This document shows positions 10,870 through 20,792 of a stretch of DNA of 64,000 nt, in pieces. Position 1 is the first letter of the stretch, and every line of letters starts with the position of its first letter. The notes below the pieces were generated by a model. It was given only the letters and a program-made list of their open reading frames with translations. It was not told the origin of the DNA and made no database searches. The translations under genes were made by a program, and so were the position numbers. The stretch comes from Siphonodentalium dalli (lineage: Eukaryota > Mollusca > Scaphopoda > Gadilida > Siphonodentaliidae): the NCBI GenBank assembly GCA_032622095.1, contig CP136069.1, positions 162,057,043 to 162,121,042 on the forward strand. The letters are read 5' to 3'.

Positions 10870-12060
10870 CATTATTATATCGGCCATTTTGAATTGTCAT
10901 TTTAAGTCAGAAATAATTATTTGTCGAGTTGCCAACATTGTTTTTTTTTAAATCAGATTACAAATTAAATTTAGACACAACTGTCTAAACCATTTGAAGA
11001 ATATATTCCCGGCATACTTCACTTTCTGCCATTTAAGACCGTAATAATTTATAAAATTTGCGTTTTTTGTCATTGTTTGGGCATAAATGGGATTATATGT
11101 CAAACATGTTCACTTTAAATTACCACATATGTTCTGTGTATAGTGTCTCTTGTCACAATTCGTTCGAAAGTACGGAAATGCATAATATTCAAACGTCTTA
11201 GAACAACATATAACAGTAAAAGAAAATCTAGACTTTGTTCTGTCGGCGGCCATTTTGAATTGTCATTTTAGGTCAGAAATAATTATTTGTTGAGTTGCCA
11301 GCATTGTTTTTTTGGAATCAGATTACAAATTACATTTAGACACAACTGTCTAAACCATTTGAAGGATATATTTACGGCATACTTCACTTTCTGCCATTTA
11401 AGACCGCAATAATTTTTAATATTTGCGTTTTTTTTATCATTTTTGGGCATAAATGGGGTTAAATGTCAAACATTTTCACTTTAAATTATGTTCTGTGAAT
11501 AGTGTCTCTTGTCACAATTCGTTCGAAAGTACGGAAATACATAATATTCAAACGTCTTAGAACAACATATAACAGTAAACGAAAATCCAGACTTTGTTCT
11601 GATGGCGGCCATTTTGAATTGTCATTTTAGGTCAAAATATTTTTTTGTCGAGTTGCCAACATTGTTTTTTGGAATCAGATTACAAATTAAATTTAGACAC
11701 AACTGTCTAAACCATTTGAAGGATATATTTACGGCATACTTCACTTTCTGCCATTTAAGACCGCAATAATTTATAAAATTTGCGTTTTTTTAATCATTTT
11801 TGGGCATAAATGGGGTTAAATGTCAAACATGTTAACTTTAAATTACCACATATGTTCTCTGTATAGTGTATCCTGTCACAATTCGTTCGAAAGTACGGAA
11901 ATGCATAATATTCAAACGTCTTAGAACAACATATAACAGTAAAAGAAAATCTAGACTTTGTTCTGATGGCGGCCATTTTGAATTGTCATTTTGGGTCAGA
12001 AATAATCATTTGTCGACTTGCCAACATTGGTTTTTGAAATCAGCATAACAAAATACCATT
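10870..12060. repeat. Right subterminal tandem array, about 363-bp unit
   Basis: GGCCATTTTGAATTG recurs at 10882, 11248, 11607 and 11971 (366, 359 and 364 bp apart). Each unit holds AGTTGCCARCATTG, AACTGTCTAAACCATTTGA, GGCATACTTCACTTTCTGCC and CAATTCGTTCGAAAGTACGG. It is the inverted counterpart of the left end of the same element. Confidence 0.9.
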
Positions 12061-12133
12061 AGAAACAATACTCAAAAGCTTCTGAAAGAAAAATGCCCGC
12101 ACCTTTTACTTTTATTCCATTTCGAACCTGACT

Positions 12134-13015
12134 ATATATATAGCTCACATTGTTGGGGTGATTGCCATTTTGTTTATTGTCCACCAATAAAGAAGTATTT
12201 ATTTATTTACTACTGCGCGTTCATCAGATTGTAATCATGTTTTAAATCATGCAGTTTTTGTGGTTGGTATTGACGTTTGTTTGTTTTTTCTTTATTTTTT
12301 ACTTTTTTATTATGATCAAAACATGAACATCATAAACACATTATTTCGCAAAAATAAAAGACGAGATTACATAGAGATGTATAAAACGACCTAGTGGATT
12401 ATAGACTAAGATTTTGAGGACATCTGGTTATCATATATCCATGGAGATACAGCAGTTGTTTTAAAGCAATGTCCAGGTGCTTTTCTGTTCTTGGTGGTCT
12501 TATTGATAATTATTATCAGTTTAAAAGAAGTTACAGGGCTAATAGGTACCACATACTGTTAAAATCCTCGTTACTGTATGTTCCGTGTTAATTAGTGGAT
12601 AGGCTGTTTCTGACAACAATGGTGTTCTACGACGAACACAGAATGTAAGGCGTTGTCATCGATATCAGAAGCGCGGTTGCAGTTTGCCAGCATGATTATT
12701 GAATCGCTATTGTTTAAACTCCTGTTAAAATTAAGAAACCAACATAGGTCCTATCCATAGATCGCACTCATTTATCTTATGAGTTGGATCGATAGCTGTC
12801 AAACGTTTGATATTTTAAATATATTTACAACTGAGTGTAGTTCAGTCCTTTTTTAAATGGAAATGTCCCAGTGAATTGTCGATTTTACTGTACTTCTTTC
12901 TTCGCGCCATAAGTCACGTCCAGCATGTGATCATCTAGTCAGTAAACGTTTATATATTGTCACTAACTGGGGCATCGTCTAGAGTGATGAGCATCTTGTC
13001 TTCGACGAAAGCATG
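12134..13015. other. No feature recognised
   Basis: AT-rich sequence just right of the 3.3-kb transposon. No long frame, hairpin or shared repeat was seen. Confidence 0.4.
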
Positions 13016-13018
13016 TAT

Positions 13019-13090
13019 GGTATATGTATGTATGTATGTATGTATGTGTGTATGTGTGTATGTATGTATGCATGCATGGATGTATGTAAT
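13019..13090. repeat. (TATG)n microsatellite
   Basis: Imperfect TATG/TGTG tetranucleotide tract. The minus-strand frame rich in His-Thr through it is a by-product. Confidence 0.95.
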
Positions 13091-13133
13091 ATGGAAGTAA
13101 ATGCGCATTAGCCATGATGAAATAGTAGAGTGA

Positions 13134-13215
13134 GTGGTTTGGGTGGCTAGCCCGGGATTCTCGAAAGGGCCGAGAGGCACCTCTCCTTAATCCCTCATGT
13201 TTTTGCCTTTATTAG
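13134..13215 (-). mobile_element. 3' fragment of the retroelement found at 53.3-54.4 kb
   Basis: Read on the minus strand, ATAAAGGCAAAAACATGAGG, GGATTAAGGAGAGG, a CTCGGCC segment and ATCCCGGGCTAGCC match 54325-54405 in order. It ends beside poly-A-like sequence at 13226-13240. This identifies a dispersed family with a conserved 3' end; only the end is present here. Confidence 0.7.
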
Positions 13216-13259
13216 AGAACACACACAAAAAAAAAAAAGGAGCATTTTTAGAAGTTTTT

Positions 13260-13667
13260 TGTCTAACGTTTCGGCCAGAGTTGCCATGATGAAATAAAGA
13301 ATATTTCGTCTTATATATCAGTGGTAAGTGACCACAGTTCATAGTGAACAAACTGAGTGATAACATATCAATGTTGAGTCATGAGTTTGTATATATAACC
13401 GCGATAGGGGAGAGGTTGCGATTGAAACAACAACAACCTCGCGACGGTACTCAACACTGCCGGGCAAGTGGGAACGAAACATACTCTTAAGTTGATATGG
13501 ACTATAACTGCGGCTCCTTAATTGTGTAACTGCTCGCTGCCGGATGAACGGGAATAACCCGCAAATATAACCCACCAGGCTCCCTGATTAATACACATTA
13601 AAAGTAAACAGCGGAGTATTTGAATTCACGGAACAAATCAAAAATCATAATTATGGCACAAACAAAA
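13260..13667. other. No feature recognised
   Basis: Contains GTTTGTATATATAACCGCGATAG and other unique sequence. The 78-codon minus-strand frame at 13339-13575 is not recognisable. Confidence 0.35.
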
Positions 13668-13804
13668 TATACTCATAGTAACAGAGAGTGCCACATTTTC
13701 ACCACTCGTATTCTGGTTTTGACCACTCACAAAAAGGCTCGTGGTTAAAACCACAATTCCACTCGTGGTGAACATTTTATACTCGCGGCTAATATGGGTG
13801 TATT
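13668..13804. mobile_element. Short foldback MITE (ACCACGAGTGG family), copy 1
   Basis: Ends are inverted (ATACTCATAGTA...TAATATGGGTGTAT). Internal TTCACCACTCG and CGAGTGGTGAA arms, with GGTTTTAACCAC-type palindromes, give a hairpin of about 137 bp. A less diverged copy is at 30075-30214. Confidence 0.75.
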
Positions 13805-13830
13805 CTATATGTTATCGATACAAGGCTGAC

Positions 13831-14280
13831 TATTAGCCTAACATATTTATGCTTGAAACATATACTATATCGATGGATCTGGTGGGGCGGCATATATTCA
13901 TGACGGTCTAATGTGCTATACGTATACGTTCGTTTACTTAAAGAACCACCATGTTTCTCCGTGATTGTATATTATATATGTGACATTCTTTTAGCGGTAT
14001 TTCGTGTCGAGAGTACGAACTGTCCGCGATAAAAATCAACAAACCTGACAAGGAATATTAGCCTAACAGATTTACGTTTGAAACATATACTATGTGGATG
14101 GATCTGGTGGGGCGGCATATATATGCAATGCGGTCTGATGTGCTACATGTACGTGCCTTTTCTAAATGAACCACCAGGTTTCGCCATGCGTGTGTGTATA
14201 TATATTATGTGACATTCTCTTATCGGTGTTTCGTGTCGAGAGTATGAACTGTCCTTGATAAAAAGCGGTCAAACTCTGAT
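13831..14280. repeat. 225-bp tandem duplication
   Basis: TATTAGCCTAACA starts at 13831 and again at 14056. Both copies share GAAACATATACTAT, GGATCTGGTGGGGCGGCATA, GAACCACCA and TTTCGTGTCGAGAGTA. Divergence is roughly a fifth, so the duplication is old. Confidence 0.85.
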
Positions 14281-14925
14281 CATCATGTAAACCAATGGTC
14301 ACAAGCCTTTGGCAAACACGGATAACTCCTTTGTGTAATTTGCTTCCAAATTTGGTTATCATAAAATCCCGCTGAGACTCTCAATAATGCTCGCGTATAT
14401 TTGACAACTATGCGGCGACTAGCGCGCGATCTGATGGGAATTAAAGAGGCATTAAATCGCCATCATAATTCATCGATAACTGGTTAGGCGTCGGCCTGTT
14501 GCATTGTGGGATAGCTACGGTTTCCGGTCTTGACAATTAATACGTCTGGTGTAAGCTTTGTCCAAACAGATTCCATAGTTGTGGGTTATTGTGTGTGACC
14601 TGTGTAAATTCGAAGAGTGGGCAGCATTACGAAGGTTCGCATAAGTCACATTCGCGCGGCAATTTGATGTTGTTGAACACTGATTGAATTCTGACAGTCT
14701 TTGATACAAATGCCTGTATTTGCTTTGTCTTTGCTACAAAAAGCATGTATGTGCTTGACACATAATTACACAACCAAAAAAAGAACGTTTGATTGGCTGG
14801 TTAGTTGGATCGTTTTGGTCTTTCGTGTCGTATGCCGCCAGGCTATATATATACATGACATAGTCAGCCTATTGGTGGCGAAAATACCGAGGATATATAC
14901 ACTCTTAACATTATTTATTCCTGAC
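14281..14925. other. No feature recognised
   Basis: Unique sequence with several short frames. The 75-codon frame at 14701-14928 contains a hydrophobic stretch but no recognisable family or splice structure. Confidence 0.35.
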
Positions 14926-14929
14926 TGAA

Positions 14930-15065
14930 TTTGATCAAAACCCAATGAATCTGATCAAAACCCATTGATTTTGGCTAATTGTTCTGGTTTTGATCAATAC
15001 CAATTGGTTTTGAGCCAATCGTTCTGGTTTTGATCAAGTTCATCTTGGTTTTGAATCGGCGTTAT
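14930..15065. repeat. Imperfect TTTTGATCAAAACC repeats
   Basis: GATCAAAACCCA, TTCTGGTTTTGATCAA and related forms alternate in both orientations. A similar cluster lies at 19955-20110, so the two could be remnants of one family or of one element's ends. Confidence 0.5.
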
Positions 15066-15484
15066 TTGCGTTTGAATGTACCCTTCTCGGTTTGAAGAAA
15101 TCATTTGGTATTTCTACACGAAGAGCTTGAACATTCATATCCCGATTAGTTTACATATGCAAAGACCTATACAGAAAAGCTTTTATTGAAAAGAAGCCGA
15201 AACAACCAGGCAAGTTAAAACAATTACTTCTAAAATGAACGATATATACAGGCATTACGAACCTGATGTATTATATTCATTTTATGTATATTGAATTAAT
15301 TCTATTGTATCAGAACTTATATTATCATCCTTTTCAGATGCGTGCATGGTTCAGAGATGCCATCAGCTACATCTACGTATTTGACAACCTGACTGATGCG
15401 CGGATATTTCATTCGTGCAAGTGTATAATATAATCCGTCAGATACACGGAGCTGGAAATAGGACAGTTTAACCAAAGAAACAAA

Positions 15485-15610
15485 GCTACGCATATTTCAT
15501 GTTGTCCGTACGGGTGGATACACACATACATGTAATTTTTGTATGTAAAATCCATGTATTTTACATGGTCACACCAATCATTGATAGCATTAGTCGCCTG
15601 CGCGCGATCG
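15485..15610 (-). repeat. Dispersed repeat shared with 24.25 kb
   Basis: Read on the minus strand, GATTGGTGTGACCATG, ATGGATTTTACATAC and GTGTATCCACC match 24267-24330 in the same order. A weaker relative (TGCATGCGTGTATCCACCC) is near 17020. The family is unnamed and its ends are not seen. Confidence 0.5.
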
Positions 15611-15649
15611 GACAATTTTAACAGGCGAGACAAGTGAGCAGTTATAAGC

Positions 15650-17169
15650 CAGTATCAAACTAACTGCTATCAAGAAGTTTCAGGCCGGTCATAAATTATA
15701 TCATAGATGCCGAAATGAATAAATCCTGTCTGATATCTGTTGCTGTTTTTCTCGAGTTTTAATTCATTTCGAAAAGTGGATTTGAGTCCGTCGATTTTAT
15801 ACTTGATTTGTTTCTCGTCATTTCATGCTCATCCAAAATAAAAATAAAATGTGCAGAATTTTAAGCTCTTTTGGGGCGATTGTGATACACGAGTGTTTAA
15901 TGTCCCATTAACAATCCGATATGGTGCACTCGTGCCTTGAATAACAAGCATTGGAAAATTAAGACAGACAATACCGGTTCGTTGAGATTCCTCGGATAGT
16001 TTCAGAGCGAGCTCGTGTGATAATTGGGATTACCATGCAAACATCCATTACAGCGCCAAAAATTAATGCAGGTACAGCGTTGAAAGTAAAAAGAGTGACA
16101 CCCCCCCCCCCCCCCATTTTCACCCAGAATTTACATAAATGTATATGTTTCTCAAAAGGTTGAACAATTTCCTAACTGTCACAATTTTAGCTTGTACACG
16201 TTTGAATTATAACATTTTGGACCATAATCCATGATTGGGGGAGGGGCTGGTTCTCGAAAGCTTCGAATAACTAAGGGATTTAGTTGAATGTATCAGCCTG
16301 GATTATCTGGGCATGAATGTACAATATGTTTAACTTAAATATTCCATAGTTGTGAATTTTGCGTATACATATATAACACAAGAGAGGAAATGTGATGTAG
16401 TTGGGAACACGTAGGGCTGGACAACCCTTTTCTCCGAATGAAGACACACAGCAACATCACCTTCTGCACTCTCAAATTTAAAACTGTAACACTATGTTCA
16501 TAATTATATGAATAGCATAAATTGCTGAATATTATATCCATCACTCGTAGCAAACAGACACGACATAAATGACTGTCAACTAGAATATGTGTAAGTCAGG
16601 AGTGGCTTCGTGGCTTCATGGGTGGGGCGGGTGAGGACTCAGGGTGCTGCACGCCCCCACCCCACCCGTCGAGGAAATATGCAATGGTCAGTCCGGTAGC
16701 TTCCTGGATAATATACCCCCATGGTGGGGATCATAGCACCTGCGTTGGGGAAATCCTGCATGGGGCCATCACCTGTATACAAATCAAGAGAAGACTCACA
16801 GTGATTTAAACAGAAAGTCCAACATTTGGGTTATCGCGCGAATAATTATTTTAAGCGGCCTGACGACTTCGTTCAGTCAACGGCTCTCTGCACGTTCAGA
16901 GCTTGGCTCACTGTGGTCAAACATAGCCGCAATTATTGGGTTGTCAGCGGACACATATTACATGGTCTGTACGATCCATGTAAAACGCCAAATACACGAT
17001 AATTACAGAGATTACATGCATGCGTGTATCCACCCTTACTGTATGTAAGTAAGCATATTCTTCGAATTACATGGGCGTTAAAAGCTACAGAGAAAGAACG
17101 AGGGTGCCAAAATGCAAGGATGACGCTGAGATCACACCGGAGATGTTATAAGAAACAAACAGATCACGC
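15650..17169. other. Mostly unique sequence; poly-C tract at 16101-16115
   Basis: No gene or mobile-element ends found. Frames such as 16335-16553 (minus) and 16618-16809 (plus) are short and unrecognised. Confidence 0.35.
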
Positions 17170-19136
17170 TACACTGTTAGAAATTACTGTCGGTTCGACG
17201 GTTTCGGGCCGTCATAATCGACGGTCCCATACCGTTTCATCAGTTTGACAGTGTTTTACCGTTATTTTATGTGCCCATGAAAATTGTCTAAATAAAATAT
17301 GTTCGTGTACTGTATGCACCAGTGTAATTCACAAGAGCTACAGAGTCAACAACAACACCGTAAACAATGAACTGACGCCACGCAGTGACGGATGATCATA
17401 TATCCACAATTCCAACTTTACAATTACACTGACCAATTCATCCTGTGTTCATCAATTTCCATTGAAACGTGTGGATATGAGACATTGTCATCATTCGCCA
17501 TGTTATCGTCAAGTTATTACGACAATTTACCTGGATTACACTATTCGTTGGATATTCTTATCAAACTATCTTTGGCTGACTCACTGATATTGATACCAAG
17601 TGGTTGTGATACCAGTATACAGTTTGATGCATCATGCTTTCAAATTTCATGGAAAATGTGCGATTACAGGAGAACATTATCGCCAAGTCATTGCGCACAG
17701 TTATTATGGGATCTGCTGTTGTCTTGAACGTTCCATTTCCAACTGGCTGTTATTGATATACAGTACCAGTCAAAAGAAGTGGTATATTAAGCGCGCTATT
17801 TTCGCGCCCAATATCGCAATAATATTGCAAGTGGAAACTCTTATAAGCATGTCGCTTGTGATATTATTGCAATATTTTGCGCTTAATATCTCAATATTTT
17901 GCGCTTAATATTGCGTCATCTTGCGCTAAAAATTGTGACATTTAAATCAAATTATTGCTTCTTCTCTATTGTTTATTGTATAAATAGAGACAATGTTTTA
18001 GATATGTATATAATTATAGTTGTAAATGCTATATGTACACTATATGTACACTATATGCACAGTATTTATCTAATATAAATATAACACCATCGGGTCTGTA
18101 TGAAATTTAGCGCGCTTAGTATCGCAATAGTTTGCGTTCATAGTGCAATAATAAGCGCGACAGATTTTTGGAAGTGTGCTATAATCACGCCTTTTCTAAA
18201 TTAAGCTCGCTCGATATCGCAATAAAGGTGCGCCTAAAAATACCACTTCTTCTGACTGGTACTGTATTGTCATGATGTACGGATTCACCTGTTAAAACAA
18301 GAACTGTGTTTATAAGTGACTGGACAATTTCACGCCTTACATGTTACCAAAAAGTATGCCATTAAGATATTTTACTTTTACATGTACATACATTTGAGTT
18401 TTAACTGTGAAACATGTAGCTTTGTTCTTTTTATGGCTTAAAAGGGCATGCCGATTCATGTTTTAGAATGGTCGAAATTAGTATTACTCATAACTGAACA
18501 GTGATGGGTTGGCTTATCAGCTATTACTAGTATCGTTTTTTTATTTACACCCATATTTATACAGTAGTTACTAGTTAGTGAAAGGCGAACACATTACGCG
18601 TGCGCAGCCTTTTCCGGATTAAATTCTACGAGGCAGATAACAAGCTTGATCCTCTGCAAACTGCAAAGTTTCATAAGTATTGTCAATCACTTTAGGCATT
18701 GAGGATTTACATTTCATCAAAACTATGATCGTAACATATGAACTAAGATGTATTTTTCAGTTACGAATAATATTAGTTTCGACCATTCAAAAACATATGA
18801 ATCGTAATGCCTACCGGGAAATCATATTGTGACCATGGGAACCTGGCTAATTCTATGGTAAATTAGCAAATTAAGAGCAAAAAATTCGTGTTGACCCATG
18901 ACAAATACAATTGTTCTGACCTTTAATAGTTACGCTCTTGATATTAATTAAACGGTGCTGAACCGTAAAAAAATACATCGGTCTCACAGTTATTGGTTAC
19001 GGTCTGCCAGTTACTTAAACGGTTTTATACCGTGGAACATGATACGGTCTGACCGTATGTTTAACGGTCAAATGTTTGCAGCGATGTTGCGCGGTCTCAG
19101 ACCGTTAAAACGACGGTATTTTTTCTAACAGTGTAT
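17170..19136. mobile_element. TA-flanked element with CACTGTTAGAAA ends
   Basis: Left end TA-CACTGTTAGAAATTAC and right end TTTTTTCTAACAGTG-TA are inverted repeats with a TA on each outer side, compatible with a TA target duplication as in Tc1/mariner-type elements. Subterminal regions at both ends are dense in ACGGT/ACCGT motifs (17195-17260 and 18955-19110). The 111-codon frame at 17392-17727 is unrecognised, so no transposase is evident. A second MITE is inserted inside. Confidence 0.65.
17759..18266. mobile_element. Mariner-like MITE nested in larger element
   Basis: TA-CAGTACCAGTCAAAAGAAG at the left and CTTCTTCTGACTGGTACTG-TA at the right form inverted ends flanked by TA. The interior holds alternating GCGC, ATATTGCAATAA and ATATCGCAATA repeats. 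About 508 bp, non-coding. Confidence 0.8.
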
Positions 19137-19235
19137 TTAGCATTGTCTAATAATAATAAATAAAAATAATGACCAGTTTTATATAGCGATTAACCAATTA
19201 CTTGCTCTAACACGCTTGGTACAATATTACCCCAG

Positions 19236-19595
19236 TCATTTGTACAAGCCAACCAATGAACCGGCTGCAGCCATTGCAGGCGCTGCTCTAGTTTTATCAG
19301 AACATGCTCTGATACCCATCAGTATGACAAGCTGACTGGTACTCTTACAACGCATGAGTGATGCGAAGCCGACACAGTACGAGCGACTTTTCTCAAGGGT
19401 CACAACTTGGCGCGGTTTTTGAAACAGCGAGCAATCCGACAATTGCACGTCGAACAAAGCGGCCAAGCCACTGCTATGTGGAGACTCGATGACCGGCGAC
19501 GTGGTGTGAACCCATATCGACGTGTTTACAGCGAATACAAGTCTGACTGGACCACGCAGCTCCACTCAACTTGTGTGTTCGATGTTCATTTATAG
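19236..19595. other. Unassigned GC-richer block, possible gene or element relic
   Basis: This block has visibly higher GC than its surroundings and overlapping frames on both strands (109 codons minus at 19236-19565; 62 codons plus at 19407-19595). Neither translation has motifs I recognise, and all three plus frames carry stops when read through the block. It could be a decayed exon or transposon fragment. The compositional contrast is the only support. Confidence 0.25.
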
Positions 19596-19954
19596 GACAC
19601 GACAATTGTTCCGGGTTGGATAATTCTACATGTATAAAAGAGGCAATAGCACGATATTCACCATGAATGCCAAAACGGCACTTCTTGTTACTACGCTACA
19701 GAATTATAGATGCCGACTATCACGGGAAATTAATATGGACATCTATATTTTGGCGCTCGAATTTCATGTATTGAGTTATATATGATGTTAGCACGCGTCT
19801 GTTATTTTCCTTTCCTTGTTGGCATTTTTCAAGACAAATAAAATAAAAATGTATGCTGCTATATTCGCTTAGTATTGTTCATTTTGATATATGTAACTTT
19901 GAAACGAATATACTGGACAGGAAAGTGCGCTCAAGAAATCACTGGTCATCAAAA

Positions 19955-20110
19955 CTAAATTTGGGTTTGAGCATTTTGTCCCAGATATGGACAATTGGTT
20001 TTGATCAAAACCATATCATAAAAACCATTTTTTTTTTTTTTTTTTTTTAGTATTTCCAGATATGGAAACCATTTGCTTTTGGTTTGACGATTAGTTTTGA
20101 GTCGCCATCT
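19955..20110. repeat. TTTTGATCAAAACC repeats with poly-T
   Basis: GGTTTTGATCAAAACCAT, then a run of about 19 T ending near 20048, then related TTTGGTTTGACGATTAG. Similar in composition to 14930-15065. Confidence 0.5.
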
Positions 20111-20650
20111 CCTCTTTATGTCACAAGGTTTAAAGATATTATGGACTTGATCGTGTGCGTGAATCCTATATGTTAGTATTCAGGCGTTATGCCAACCTTG
20201 GTAATGTAGCATTCTTTTTAATGAATGAATGTTTATTGGATAATGTATATACACTGGACAAACATAAAAAATATAGTGCGATGTACATACAAAATCCGGG
20301 CGATGACGTGACCTAACTGGCCGTCTTCCCGTCGCCGCCCAGGCATCAATAGTAAGGCAAGTTGACTACACTGCTACTCCTAACGGGCTTAACGATGCAT
20401 CTTCACTTCTCTTAACGTGTGTGGGTGATTTAAGATGATTATTTACTACAGAATACTAGTATATAGTTATATACGATTGTTTGATTGAGTTGAGGAGTCG
20501 ACATGGTAAAACAATTCTTAATTGAATAATTCTTAACTGAACAAAGCCCATGGTTTAGACCCCGGAAGCTCCTGGCACGACAGTAACCCAGAGCGGCCGT
20601 CCCAGGGAAACATCGCGACCTGAACCTCCAGGAGTCCACCTGAGCGTCAT
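20111..20650. other. Unassigned sequence downstream of LINE tail
   Basis: Holds an ATTCATTCATTAAA-like tail on the minus strand near 20225, reminiscent of simple-repeat ends of CR1/L2-type LINEs, and a GC-rich segment at 20545-20645 with inverted CTCCTGG/CCAGGAG. Neither can be assigned with confidence. Confidence 0.3.
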
Positions 20651-20686
20651 GCATACACATATACATACATATACATATACATACAC

Positions 20687-20719
<33 letters not shown>

Positions 20720-20792
20720 TACATATACATATACATATACACATACGCGCACACACATGCATATACATATACAAACAGTCACACATATATGA
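20651..20792. repeat. CATATA/ACACAT microsatellite
   Basis: Imperfect (CATA)n, (TA)n and (AC)n tracts. It lies immediately past the 3' end of the minus-strand LINE and may be its simple-repeat tail. Overlapping minus-strand frames rich in Cys, Met and Tyr are artefacts. Confidence 0.9.

Larger units (their letters stand above)
8800..12133 (+). mobile_element. 3.3-kb DNA transposon, Academ-like candidate
   Basis: The element is bounded by AGTCAGGTTCGAAA at the left and TTTCGAACCTGACT at the right. The inverted match continues through GGTGCGGGCATTTTTCTTTC and beyond, giving inverted ends several hundred bp long. Both ends carry copies of a subterminal repeat: about two units at the left and more than three at the right. 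Between them lies a frameshifted protein with XPG/PIN-like and CXC-like motifs. Combined XPG-like nuclease and cysteine-rich motifs recall the Academ superfamily, but superfamily assignment is inference. The target duplication is unclear because both flanks are TA-rich. The element is clearly inactive. Confidence 0.65.

Noticed and set aside
17392-17908. Host gene exon in the 111- and 102-codon frames
   Set aside because: No recognised domain; both overlap and run into a MITE, with AT-rich composition like the flanks.
20439-20786. Cys/Met/Tyr-rich minus-strand frames
   Set aside because: They read through a CATATA/ACAC microsatellite and have no non-repetitive content.
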